Assembly: GCA_037178625.1 (NCBI GenBank)
Contig: CM074132.1
Span: 1,054,001-1,118,000, forward strand
DNA length: 64,000 nt
From: Skeletonema tropicum
Lineage: Eukaryota; Bacillariophyta; Thalassiosirophyceae; Thalassiosirales; Thalassiosiraceae
Reading direction: 5' to 3'
Below, piece after piece: positions 35,488 to 46,619 of this stretch. Below the pieces are notes generated by a model. The model was given only the letters and a program-made list of their open reading frames with translations, ran no database searches and was not told the DNA's origin. The translations under genes and the position numbers were made by a program. Positions within the stretch are counted from its first letter, which is position 1. Every line of letters begins with the position of its first letter.

Positions 35488-35799
35488 AATGCTGGATAAC
35501 GCCACAACTACAATGATTGTAGTTAGCAGCTCAGACGGTCCTCCCTTTCTTGCATTGAATTGTATCACCGACTCGCGGTGACCTTCCTGTAATTTGAGAG
35601 CGACGGATTTGCTTTGCTCTTTAATTACCTTAATCAGTATTCCTTTATTACGTAGTTGCTTAACTCCAAGGACAGTCCGTAACCAGCTCGTCACGAAAAG
35701 TATGATGTGCGGCAAAGATATTACAGTCGCTTGGTAATTTGGTAAAATTGTGCAGTGGACAGATTTACAAATGTCAGTCAGTAAGTGATACCAAACCAA
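35488..35799 (-). pseudogene. Duplicate fragment of the Ulp1-Rep-helicase 5' exon
   Basis: About 100 codons identical to the N-terminal part of the fusion gene at 30846-31157, cut by the gap. It is an overlap artefact, not a second gene. Confidence 0.9.
35737..35773. repeat. 37-bp hairpin, site 7 (duplicate of site 5)
   Basis: Contig-overlap copy of 31095-31131, identical in sequence. Confidence 0.85.
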
Positions 35800-36054
35800 A
35801 GCAAATACGAATCAAAGCGTACGACAACGTGATGGCAACACTCACTTGGCGTTGTCGTCGATTCACCTACATGTGACTCCTTCACCGGAGTGACAACTGC
35901 AAGTACAAGAACGCAATTAAAAGAAAAAGGCGCTGATTAGTAAACGACGACGAAATTTCTTATTGTTAAAAAGAAATGCAGATATATCCCAATTCATGTA
36001 TAGAATCCCACCAATCCTCCCCACCCCATTCTACTCCCCAAACTCAGTGGCTAA

Positions 36055-39000
36055 TCATTCCATGATAGTATCCTCAATAATTTCGTTCCAATCAGGAAAA
36101 TTTCCACTCTTGAAGACATTTCTCCTCTCATTTTCAGTGACATCGTCAAACGACGAGTAACCAATAGATTGAAGGTGCGCTTTGATTCCGAAGTCGGTCA
36201 GGTACTTGTTCAAAGGTACTCCGTAAGTGACTGAATCAAACCCAGATTTCCAAGTATGTTGAAAGTCCGAATAATGTCTTGCAAAAGCTCATTCCTGTCT
36301 TTGTATTGAACGTTCTTTTTGGGGCGGTTCCTGAACTTGCCCTCAAGGAATCGATTGTACATCGTGTTGTTATTCTCTTCCATGACCTTCAAACGCAATG
36401 TACGACTGGTTTTTCTGCATGTCGCTCATCAATTGCTTCATTCTGTCTCGAGTAGCATTCTTTCGCGAGTGGCGCTGAAAACAAAAAGTGGGTCGATCAG
36501 GAAAAAAGCTCAGTATGTACCATAAGCACTGTAATCAACTTTGTCACTGGATAATTCGATGTAGTTTGTTTTCTCTTGAGAATGTTGTCGGTGGAGTAGT
36601 TTTGTTCCTTAATGAAGGTTTCCGTGAAACATTCGTACCAGTTAGGCACCGTGTCTCCAGCACTGGATACATTGTTCCAGTAAGTCAGTAGAATCGATCT
36701 GACATGCTCACCCTTCAGGTACCAGGCCCTACGCCCCATCTCCGTAAAGAAGATAATATAGACTTGTTTACTGGACTTGTTGTGTGTGATAGGACAAGAC
36801 ACTTCAACAGTAATCGGACTCAACGATGATTTCAGAGGAGAAGATGTACCAGTCGTGACAGAAGAAATATCCACGTTTTGCCATGCTCCACCGCCACCGC
36901 CACCGCCATTGTGACTATGATCACCTATAGTACTCTCGCTCCCCAATACCTCCATACCAGTCAAGCTTGTAGAACCGCCCGACTTGAACTCACCTTTCAC
37001 TTCTTCAGCAGTAACCATCGACGAAGAAGTTGCAGGAGACGATACAACATTGCTCTTCCCCTTTTCCAACAATTTGATCCTTTTCAACAGAGCAGCTTTT
37101 TCTTGAGCTAACCTGTCTTCAATGCTGCGTTTACACGGTTGAGAACCATGGTCGAGCAAGGATGTGGGCTTCCCAACCACCTTCTTCCTCACAGGAGTGG
37201 TAAAAAGAGACCTAGCAGTACTAGCATCACTGACTTCTTCAATTACTTCGCTTGTAGCTTTGGTCAACTGGATAGAACCCCGCTTCTGCTCAGCGGTAAG
37301 ACTACCACTCAGTTTCTTATACGGATTCTGCACAGGTTGAACTTTGCTTACACGAAACGCAGAGACCCCAACAATGCAATCGTTACCTGAATCATGATCT
37401 TGATAAAGTAGACGAAACACAAGATTTCTGTCATCAATCGCCACACCCGTCATGTTGTTTGCCCCCCAATCAGGTAAATTAATGACTGTAAAACTTTTCG
37501 CAGACCAGTCTTTGTGAGGGGGTATTGCAATCGCCACTCTAACTTGGCAACGCACACAGATTGCGCTCAACAGAGATTTGTACCAATCAATTGAATGAGC
37601 GAGCGATCTCTTAAAATGAGTCTCTTCTTTCAACCACTCTGCGACAACTTTTTTGCTGCCTTCAGCGTAGACCTCGTTATTACAAAAGTCATCCAACTGA
37701 CTAGCACACCATTTCAAGAATAACTCGTAAGTAAAACATTGCATCGGATGGTTCGTCTCTTGAAAAAAGGCAAGTAAACTTCTTGCAATTGATGAAGGTA
37801 GGCCGAACTTATCACCTGGGTCAGACACTTCCAACTCATTCCAATTATTTGTCTCCTTCAACAGCTGGAATACTGATGATACAAAGCCATCATCCCTCAC
37901 AACATCAATTTCATCACTGCTGCGGTCCGATGAATTATTTTGCTTTGATTGCTCGTCAGTACCACTGATATCATCGAATTGATCATCATCGTCATGACCA
38001 TCTAGACCATCATCATCGGAAGTGGTCAAATCCAAATCCCTCTCGATATAAACGGACACACCAGCAACATTGTCACCACCATCACCGAGGCGACAATCAG
38101 TAATAGTGCGGTCAATGAGTAGCCTGAAATAGACTTTTCTTGGGCACTTTAGCCCGCCTGGAGCGAAGGAAACAATCCTCGTTTCACCGCTTTCTCCATG
38201 GCATCCATCAGGTGGCAGCAGCACACAAATTTCAAGACACATGATTGTGCTCAATACATCGAGCAATGTGAAATACCAGTCAATCGAGCGATGTACTTTG
38301 TTGTATGAGTATTCGCATTCATAAATGAATTCGTCCATCACTCTTTTGATACGAGGATAGAAGGGTTCATTCGCAGCCATATACATGACATCAGCGACGA
38401 ACGGCAGCAGTTTCTCCTCTGTGTTGAGAGCCACGTTATCAACTACACAAGCGAGTGCGTGGAGGATACTAAAAGTGTTCCTCGGTACCAACTTGTCACC
38501 GGTCGGCCTCTGAACATGATCCGCACCAGCTGTAATGATTTGTTTCAATCGCATCTTCTTTGCTAATTTCGACATTGCCAAATTGTCAACATCGTCCGTA
38601 ACAGAAAAAGTTTCTTGATACTCATTTACAACGAGTTTCCTGAGTCGTTGTACACTATCAGCAATATCACCTCTTGCAATCAAATCAACAGTATCAACGA
38701 AGTCATTAGGATTGCCATTCGACTTAGACGAGGGAGGAGCAGTCTCAGTGACGTTCGATGGAGAGGAATGTGCCTTCGCTCGCGTCAAACTCTTGAAAAC
38801 TTTGTTGTCAGGGGAGAGGTAATGGTGGTAAATAGTTCCGCGGGATTTGCCGCCCTTACGCTTGATACTCTTCCTTTTCCATCCATCCGAGAGATCTGAA
38901 TGGGTGTAATCAACCCACTCATTCTCGCTATGTAGAAGGCAGTTGCATTTATTTATTAGGTAAAATTGTTCAGTGATCGATTATACTAAAATGATTCAAT

Positions 39001-39828
39001 AAGCAAGCGATACTTAGTGCGGCAGTGCACATGCACACAAAATAAACTCACATGATAGTTGAATCAGGAGAGGCCTTCTCTCGGACAGGTACCGGTTTAG
39101 ACTTTTTCGTGACAGCACCTTTCTCGGACAAATCCGGTTCATCATCATCTTGAACAGGTTGATCACGGGAGCCCGAATGAGTTTTGTCTTCAAGTACAAG
39201 TTTCCCGTTCTCATCACTGGTGTGAAGTTGAAGGTTGAAAAAAAAACTTGTAAGTAAAAAGGAAAGACAGAATTTGTAAAACGGTACAATGAACAAAAAT
39301 ACCAAAATCATTGAACCACACGAAGGTTAACCTTCTCTCTTACCAAAAATGCTCACAATTTGAAGTGTACGGCGCTTGGCTTGTACCTCCTTTCTGAGCA
39401 ATAGCGGCAAACATTAAGAAGTTGACCGCTGCAGACACCAGATCATCTTTGTCAGTAGAATCAGTCTTACCAACTGGGACATTCGGGTAATGTTCAGACA
39501 GTTCATTCAGGATGTACTTGATTGACCCGACTTCAAAGACGGAAAGAGCAGAAAAGAGCAGTTGTTCCTTCTCCAACTTGGCAACGTCAAACCCATCGCC
39601 TAATGCAACAGACGCTAGCAGCGAGAAGATACGATCGTCGGTACGCACCAAACGCCAATTGATGTCTGTTACGCTCAATGCAATGACAGGAGCCGACGGT
39701 TTAGCGGCAGTCTTGACCCCTGACGAAGTAAGACGTGCATCGACATTGCTCCGATTCCGCACGGCACGGAAGCCCTTACCATTACTACCAACGGTGGATA
39801 TAACTGGATTTGTGTTGCCAAACTTCAT
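36055..39828 (-). CDS. Large orphan protein with methyl-CpG-binding-like segment
   Basis: Predicted exons (minus) 39828-39344, 39216-39052 and 38927-36055 keep frame across GT-AG introns of 127 and 124 bp, giving about 1,174 residues from ATG 39828. Near residues 225-265 is GWKRKSIKRKGGKSRGT followed by YHHYLSPDNKVFKSLT. This is the pattern of an MBD/TAM-like domain (GW.R...R..GKS....YY.SP.GK.FRS), so DNA binding is likely. The rest is unrecognised: an acidic, Asp-rich middle, a Ser/Gly-rich linker, and a conserved-looking C-terminal ~230 residues. It is divergent to the plus-strand gene at 40695. In this copy the frame is broken near 36270 and 36390-36520 by probable sequence errors; the 31413 copy is open there. 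Confidence 0.7.
38955..38991. repeat. 37-bp hairpin, site 8
   Basis: Centre GTTC-AGT-GATC. It lies inside the 124-bp intron 38928-39051 of the MBD-like gene. Confidence 0.88.
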
Positions 39829-40694
39829 TATTTATTCGGACAATGTAGAAATGTGATGATGTAAATGATGCAATGCATAATTTATGAGAGCTGTTGAACG
39901 GCTCGACAACGTACAAACTGCCTACATAACCGCCGCCAACGCACCAGCGCAATAATCAGCAGAGAACAATGCAATCAATAACCAACCACGTCATGAAGTA
40001 AACGAGTTCCTTCGTAAGCTACGTCGGCAACACAAGATCTTGTGGTTCAACACATCGACAACACGTCGACAAAAAGATTCAGCTCAACACAAGACGTCGA
40101 CGTGGAGTTAAGAACTGACGTATTGATCAGTACGTGGCCAAAGATCGGCAGTTATTCAAATGCAAACACGTCGGCAACCAACGTCGGCGTCTATTTAGAC
40201 TTGCATCAATAGACGACTCGGCAGATAATGTAATTGAGCCAATGTCGACCTGAGTACTTGCTGCATGAACTTAAATACTTTTTTGTTCATTGGATTTTGC
40301 CAACACCTGACTTCTGGTACTTTGTGACGTAAGACGATTGGAATCAAGTGTACTAATTCCTTAAGTAACGAAGTTTACCACGTCACTCAGAGAAAAAATG
40401 AAGAAAATAGATGGTGACGGGGATGCACACCGGAAAGAACGAAGAAGCTCATCGACAATCTGACTTAATTAGCCTGGAAAAGTCCTTTCTAGCACAAATC
40501 AAGCGATTTTTAGATCTAAATCATAAGATATAGCATCTAAATGACAATCAAAATGGGCATTTCAGCGGGGATAGGAGGGGGGAAAATCCCAACACTTCAA
40601 GTTTAAGTTCCGGAAGTAATTCAGAGCAAAGCACCGCACCCAACGAATCCGCCGCACAGATCTCGCATAAAACGCAACAGCGCTCCACCAAATC
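39829..40694. promoter_or_regulatory. Divergent promoter region with ACGTCG repeats
   Basis: An 866-bp space between two divergently transcribed large genes. Between 40021 and 40190 there are repeated ACGTCG(G/A)C elements (40021, about 40063, 40093, 40168, 40181), several followed by AAC or AAA, plus related TGACGTA and TACGTGG sites. Such clustering suggests binding sites for a CRE/bZIP-type factor or an element-encoded regulator. No hairpin of the 37-bp family is present here. Confidence 0.45.
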
Positions 40695-43600
40695 ATGACC
40701 GACAAACAACATCCAACTGAACACGATAACGACGACACCATGAACTCACCTGAAGCTACAGATGCAACTGAATCTGCGGTTGAATCTGCAGCTGAAGCTG
40801 TGGACGCAAAAAGCACGTTAAAGGAGACAACGAGTCCGCCGGACAACCAGATGAACACCCCCGGAAAGAATAACACACCTACCGATCATACTGCCGAGGC
40901 TGTCACCAGACCAACCACCAACAACGTTATCACCCCTGACAAACCAACAGCAGGTACAGAAACGACTACGCAGCAAGTCGAGGAAGATCGACCTGAGCAT
41001 TACATCAAAGGCACAAATACGGGCCTGCCAACAAAAATTAGTGCTACGGTTTTCGTTTGCTTCACCCATTTGGATAAAGAAGGCAAATTGGTAGCGGAGA
41101 ATGTAAATCAAGCGGTACCACAGCAAGAGAAGATACTCGGGCTATTGAAACTGGTGGCTACGGGTAAATCCGGCGACAACAAAGAAATGAACGACAGTCA
41201 GATACACTTACACTTCAGCAAGAAAGCAGCGGAGGATGATTCCGCGGAAGATTGCGTGAGTTTACTTTTGTTGAATCTGCGCAACGAACCATTTTGTAAA
41301 ATTGATCACTGTACAAATTTGGGAATGTTGATTCGTTGATCGATTGCGATGTTGCACAGAACGAATTTGTAAATTTGATCACTGTACAATTTTGGTAATA
41401 TTGATTCGTCGATCGATTGCTGCAGCCAAACTACATCATGCTACTTGATTTGTATAATTGCTCACTGTGCGATTATACGAATATTGATTTATAGATCCGT
41501 TGCTGAACTCACAACTAACACTTGATTGATGCTACTCCACATTAATAACAGGAGAAGACAGAACCAGTCAATGCAACTCATATGTCATTGATTGCATCCA
41601 GTGAAGAAGCGAGGACTAGTGTGGCTTACGGATTGCCATTCACGTATGTTCCAGAGCTATCACACTTAATCGACGTACTCAACGGAGATGATGGTAGTGG
41701 CACAGATGAAACGAAAAGAGAAATATCAGAGGCATTAACTGCTAATGTGACAACAGTCGAAGGTCAACGAAAGCTTTTGAGCACTGCAAGAAAGCACCAT
41801 TGGCTAGATGAAAGTCAAAATGAAGTCAATGTGGCAGTCCAAGATGGTATCGAGGGATTTGGTCATTTCTACACTTCCTTCACTGCTTCATTGAAATTCT
41901 ATGTCACAGCTGTTGAAGGCAACCACCGCTTGATAGCATTATTGGCAGCTCTGCTGCGATGCAAAGTGAAGAGAGAGTCAGGCTACTTCTTCAAGCCAAG
42001 CAATCCCGGAGATCCGACGTTCTTGACCAATTCATTCGTAGGAATTGAAGATAACGAACATGACGCCATGGAGAATGCTCTTGAGAAATTGAAAAAATCG
42101 GACAGTGATGCAATATTGAGCCACCCCTTCGACGCTCACATTACAGTAGCATCAAGGACTGCTACCGAATCTTTCCCCGCGCCTCACCTCGCGGAAACTC
42201 TTCTAGCCGAGAAAAGCAAGAACGTGAGCAAAAGGAAGCTTGGATCAACAGTACTAAATATATACAGAGGCTTAACTAAGCATAATTCTGTGAGAAGAGA
42301 CCATGAGGATTGGACTGAGAAGGAAGTTGGTACTAACGGTAAGATAGTCAGCAAAGGTAAAGTTTTGACCATAAAGGGGCTGAGAGCGCGAACGGCAAGG
42401 ACACTTGAAGAGTTTGAAGATGACCCAAGTTTCACCGAAGAGCCGCTCACTCAATACTACGAGAATCCAATGCGTGAATACGAGACGTGCCAAAACGAAG
42501 TGCAGCTCAGAGTTGATGGTGGAGGACCAAATGATGTACTCAAATTGCCTGTCAAGTGTAATATGGACAACTTCGGTTCTACAGGGAACTACCCGATGAC
42601 TGTTGAGCACAGCATGGCCAGATTTTTCCCACTCGCGGTAGCGGTACAGTCATTGCTTGAAACTGATGGAATGCAGCTATTTACCTCAAAGCAGATAAGC
42701 GCAATGTTGGCAGGCGGAATTATTATGCCAAGATCAGGAGTGAACACGATTGTGATACCCAAGGATGATACTGATGGAAAATACAATGACACGCCTAAAC
42801 TATGGGACAGGTCAGTTGAAGGGATCATGGCGACAAGTACTGCAGCGTTGGTCTACACAGTCGAGTCTGCCAAACTGTTCAACGCAGATGCCTTGCTTGA
42901 TCAAACTTTAAATGCCTTCAGCATCATGTCGCAAACCAAAGATATGGCGAATGATTTGAGATTGAGTATTGGTAAGAACAAGCTTGGTATCATTTCATTC
43001 GTAAACTTGTGCTCGTTGTACCTTGACTAACAAGTATCTATTCATTGAAATCAAGCGAAAAGTTTCGGATTGATTAGTATGGCAGCAAAAGAGATCGCAG
43101 TTGTCCTGAAGACGCTGAAGGAAGATGAAGGCACAGAGAGAGATGTGAATATCGCGGCACTAAACTTCATGGTGACAATGAATCTATTACACGAGTACAT
43201 GCAACTCATTGCTTCTACCCCTGAAGACATCCAAGTTAGTGAAGACCTATTGAGAGAAGACAACCAGGATTTGGTCGGTGAAGCTATCAGAGAATTCTTG
43301 GTAAGAAAGAAAGACAAGGACAAGACTTCACGTCTCGATAAAGAGCAATTGCTGGCAAGTAACGTCATTGAGGCGGTCAGAGTGACGAATGAGACAGGTG
43401 CAAGTTCAACCAAAAGACAAAGCAAGATACCGACTAAGGGTAGAGATGTGATGACCATCGTAACAGCTCCTGGTGATATGACACTAGTAGAGCTCATTTG
43501 CCACATCTTTTGTTGGAATGTGGTTCGATCCGCAGAGAAAGAGAGAGGCAATCCGAGAAAGCTCCAAGACCTCTTCTTCGGAAAAGACAAGCGATTCAAA

Positions 43601-44641
43601 ACGACAAGCGACTCAGTGAAAACATCAAGTCAGTTGATGAAGGTTCTAAAGATTGGGAATGAAACGGTCACATCTAGAATCGAATCACCGAGTGACTTTC
43701 AAATGACAGGATCGTTGTTATCGCTAACGCAGCTGGGCGACTTGATCAGAGGGACTGCGCAACTTAAGGGCAAGCTCATCCGTACGTACACACTTCCAAC
43801 GAAACCTGCTGCTACCAAGGAGGGAAAGCCAAGCAAAAGAAAGGAGAGTAAGAAGAGGAAGTCGGAGAAGCATCAAAGTAAAGACAAAAATGGATCAACA
43901 ACTGATACAGAGGAGACAAATTCGAAAAAGCAACGCACCAATGATTGTGCCAGTAAAACGATCGTGTCGCAACAGTCAGGCAATACGACGCAGCACGAAC
44001 TCCACGGACGAGAGAGCAAGGATGAATTGAGAGCTAGAGCCGTGAAAGCAGCACAGAATAAAGTTGGTAAAGATATCTTGGGAGAAGGATTAATGACAAA
44101 CATTGCAAAAGCAATCATTGATGAATTGTTCCCTACACTTCCAGAAGCAGAAGCTGATATAGATGAGATGATTGAAAGTGACGATGTCGTGGCAAGAACC
44201 GAAACAACATTCGAAGCAGTAGAAGGATATGAGGTAGGAAAACAGTACGACCAAACTGGATTCTTTGACGTCATCAACCTCGCGTGGAGTAACATGAAAT
44301 GGAGAGGAAGGAAGAAAAAGCACAAAACGAACAAACGTATTGGGTTGACTACGAAGGAGCAACAGATGGCTGAGAAGTGGGCAAAGAACTTGTTTGGCTT
44401 ACCTTTGAAGACAGCTATTACGCAGATCGTGAAGGAAATGAACAAGTCAATCGTCTTTTTGCACAGAAAAAACGGAGAGGAATATAAGAGAGTGTTCAAC
44501 GTGAGCGGCAAGAAAGGTGACACTGTCGTCGATCCTTACAACACAATTTACATCTACGGAGAACCATCAGTCGACGGCGCTAAGAGAACAACAAACAACG
44601 CAAATTACAGGTGGATGGTACCAAATGAGACAGAAGAATAG
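40695..44641 (+). CDS. 1,178-residue orphan protein with a GNHR motif
   Basis: Exons 40695-41255, 41552-42971 and 43086-44641 join in frame with GT-AG introns of 296 and 114 bp (3,537 bases). The N-terminus is Thr/Glu-rich and probably disordered. Exon 2 contains TAVEGNHRLIALLAALLR, resembling the G-x-HR-x-x-A motif of ParB/DGQHR-type folds; this is a weak, motif-only similarity. Exon 3 has a Lys/Arg-rich linker with KRKESKKRKSEKHQ (likely nuclear localisation) and a C-terminal ~250 residues that look folded. No catalytic domain is assigned. It is the only large plus-strand gene of the element and may be an accessory transposition or DNA-packaging/partition-like factor; this is speculative. 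Confidence 0.7.
41291..41327. repeat. 37-bp hairpin, site 9
   Basis: Centre GATC-ACT-GTAC. First of three in intron 41256-41551 of the plus-strand orphan gene. It is followed by GTTGATTCGTTGATCGATTG, shared with the next unit. Confidence 0.8.
41364..41400. repeat. 37-bp hairpin, site 10
   Basis: Centre GATC-ACT-GTAC. Second of the triplet (73 bp after site 9) and part of the same locally duplicated unit. Confidence 0.82.
41447..41483. repeat. 37-bp hairpin, site 11
   Basis: Centre GCTC-ACT-GTGC. Third of the triplet and the most diverged. It is 83 bp after site 10, the same spacing as sites 2 and 3. Confidence 0.8.
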
Positions 44642-44802
44642 CTAACAACAGGGGAATGGGGAGCATAACAAGGAGAGACAACGAAAGCTTGACCGACGAC
44701 CAACAACAGGCTATAACGACGGAAAGGGTTGATGAAACACGAGACAATTGGTCAGCCATAAAAAGTAACAAAACTAAGAACCATAACATAAGAACTTCGC
44801 CC

Positions 44803-44839
44803 AATTAGTAAAACTGTGCAATGCACAATTATAGAAATT
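44803..44839. repeat. 37-bp hairpin, site 12
   Basis: Centre GTGC-AAT-GCAC. It lies between the convergent stops of the 1,178-residue gene (44641) and the 289-residue gene (44858), a position suited to a bidirectional 3'-end signal. Confidence 0.88.
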
Positions 44840-44857
44840 GATACACGATACATCAGA

Positions 44858-45727
44858 CTAGTCCACGACAATATCAGCGGATAACTGCTCGAAATTCAAA
44901 CAATAAACCTTGAGAAGAACGCTGTTGAAGACTTCGTCAGCAAGAAGCTCTGACATATGAGACAAATTGAACACGTCAAAATCGCGGTCCAACAAACCAC
45001 GCTTGGACACCAAAAGGGCGTTGATATCCATGCAAAACATAAAAGTCTCTGAAATGGGACGTCTGCATTCAATCATACGATTCAGGAGATCTAATTGGTA
45101 CTGGAGTTGACCCAGTTCTCTAATAGAGAAATTGTCTGGCCCAGCGACGGATTTCATGACAAGAGCTTTCCGTGAAAGCAACAAGCTGATGTCGGAGCAC
45201 AATCCATAAGCTACATCGACAGAGAACAGTCTCTCGCAGCGAATAGTGCACAAAGAAGATGTGCATGGGGAATGGCTTGAAACACATCGTTGGTTGCACA
45301 GCTGGGATGGAAGAAAACGAACTAACCCCAAATAAAGAACATCGGCGCAGCCGAGACAAGCGTTGAGCTCTGTGACGTCCAATAACGACCACCCTGATTG
45401 CATCACAACCAAATCCCAAAAATACCATATTGATAAGTCGAACAGAACATCACATTTGCTCAACAGCTTAGCAGCCAAAGACGATCGAAGCAAAACGCCG
45501 CCTACAAGCCGAAACGATGCAAGAGAGCGTTGATCGGAACCAAACAACTGTGAGACGATGGTTTCGTCCAACACATCAACCGATATGCAAGAGCTACTAC
45601 TACAAGCATGCAACTCACAAAATGATGCACTGTAATTGTCAAACAAGGACAAGACCTTAGTCCTTGGTATAGGGCGATTCACAACGATACGAGATGAACG
45701 AACGTCCCTCGATCTAATATACACCAT
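44858..45727 (-). CDS. Cys-rich orphan protein of the element
   Basis: An uninterrupted 289-codon frame from ATG 45727 (minus). It is rich in Cys, Ser and Leu, with hydrophobic stretches such as LVGGVLLRSSLAAKLL and a run of paired cysteines in the middle third (SSHSPCTSSLCTIRCERL). There is no signal peptide or clear membrane helix, and no family is recognised. It is convergent with the large plus-strand orphan and separated from it by hairpin site 12. The length and intact frame support a real gene. The role is unknown. Confidence 0.55.
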   Translation of the reverse strand: MVYIRSRDVRSSRIVVNRPIPRTKVLSLFDNYSASFCELHACSSSSCISVDVLDETIVSQLFGSDQRSLASFRLVGGVLLRSSLAAKLLSKCDVLFDLSIWYFWDLVVMQSGWSLLDVTELNACLGCADVLYLGLVRFLPSQLCNQRCVSSHSPCTSSLCTIRCERLFSVDVAYGLCSDISLLLSRKALVMKSVAGPDNFSIRELGQLQYQLDLLNRMIECRRPISETFMFCMDINALLVSKRGLLDRDFDVFNLSHMSELLADEVFNSVLLKVYCLNFEQLSADIVVD

Positions 45728-45974
45728 TGAAATGATGAAGCATCAACAAAACAAAGAGAGATGTCTAGAGAGAGACAGCTGAAAGCTGTCTATGTTATGG
45801 AGTATTTAGTTATGTGTAATAGAAAAGAATCTGTGGTCATGTGTATCAGTTCGGCGACGAACACAAGAAATATGTAATTACGAGAAAATAGCCACAAACA
45901 CAATCGCTTGAGAAACCACTGATGAGAACCAAATTGGGGCAAGTTATTTCTTCACTACGATACTCTCACTGAAT

Positions 45975-46376
45975 ATGATGGAACGATCAACTAAGCTATC
46001 AAACAGCGCGTTTAAAAACGATGTCGAAAGTTTACGGCAACAACTAAAGCTGCAAAACAATGACAGAGGAATTGGAATAGCAACAAGACTGCTGCAACTG
46101 AGCGAGGGAAGCATAGAGAGAGCGAAACTAGCAGTAGATAGAATCTTGGGAGGTGCACAAACAGAACAAGAGAAGGACACAATTGAATCCATCATAACAG
46201 ACTACATAAAAGATATGGGGAGACATAGAACCAATTATGCTGCAATGATGGGACAAACTGAGACAGACAGGACGAACACTATGGTACCAGGCTCAATACT
46301 ATATACAGAGGTGAACTATAACATGCCGGCACCAACATGGAAAAGAGGGAATAAAAAACTCGCACTGAAACGATAG
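45975..46376 (+). CDS. Small helical orphan protein of the element
   Basis: 133 codons from ATG 45975. A Gln/Leu/Arg-rich helical N-terminal half (FKNDVESLRQQLKLQNNDRG) is followed by a region with conserved-looking Asp/Glu and a basic C-terminus ending KRGNKKLALKR. It is divergent to the Cys-rich gene. Two hairpins (46498 and 46682) lie downstream. It is possibly a small DNA-binding or coiled-coil accessory protein. No family is recognised. Confidence 0.5.
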   Translation: MMERSTKLSNSAFKNDVESLRQQLKLQNNDRGIGIATRLLQLSEGSIERAKLAVDRILGGAQTEQEKDTIESIITDYIKDMGRHRTNYAAMMGQTETDRTNTMVPGSILYTEVNYNMPAPTWKRGNKKLALKR

Positions 46377-46497
46377 AATCGAGTGGATGAGTTGAAAGTG
46401 AAAGAGATGCACAAGCAACAGTGAACACTAAGCGCAACTAAACAGCTGATCCGAAAACAAACAGTTGAGACGACGAATGACTGCCGGACAATGTACT

Positions 46498-46534
46498 AAT
46501 TGGTATAAGTGTGCACAGCACAATTATATATAAT
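46498..46534. repeat. 37-bp hairpin, site 13
   Basis: Centre GTGC-ACA-GCAC, 122 bp after the stop of the 133-residue gene. The right arm is AT-expanded (ATATATAATT). Confidence 0.85.
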
Positions 46535-46619
46535 TTGATCAGGCGCACTGCAATCTTCTCTCAAATCCCTACACAAATACTAGTGCCGATGGACAGATAG
46601 ATGATTTTCACAATTCTAA

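Larger units (their letters stand above)
35488..39656. repeat. Contig-overlap duplicate, copy 2
   Basis: Starts at the first base after the N gap and matches 30846-34987 throughout. It contains a noisy patch at about 36390-36520 with many small insertions relative to copy 1, typical of low-coverage read ends. Confidence 0.93.

Noticed and set aside
34671..35799. Frames spanning the N gap
   Set aside because: They are produced by translating N bases and have no meaning.
30846..39656. Recent segmental duplication inside the element
   Set aside because: Copies meet exactly at a 500-N gap and differ by homopolymer-type indels; an unmerged contig overlap explains this better.
44804..44838. The 37-bp hairpins as simple transcription terminators
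   Set aside because: It fits this convergent site, but several copies lie inside introns, where termination would truncate the genes. Termination cannot be their general role.
22922..46376. Integrated large DNA virus
   Set aside because: No capsid, packaging ATPase or DNA polymerase was seen. The Rep-helicase is of Helitron type.
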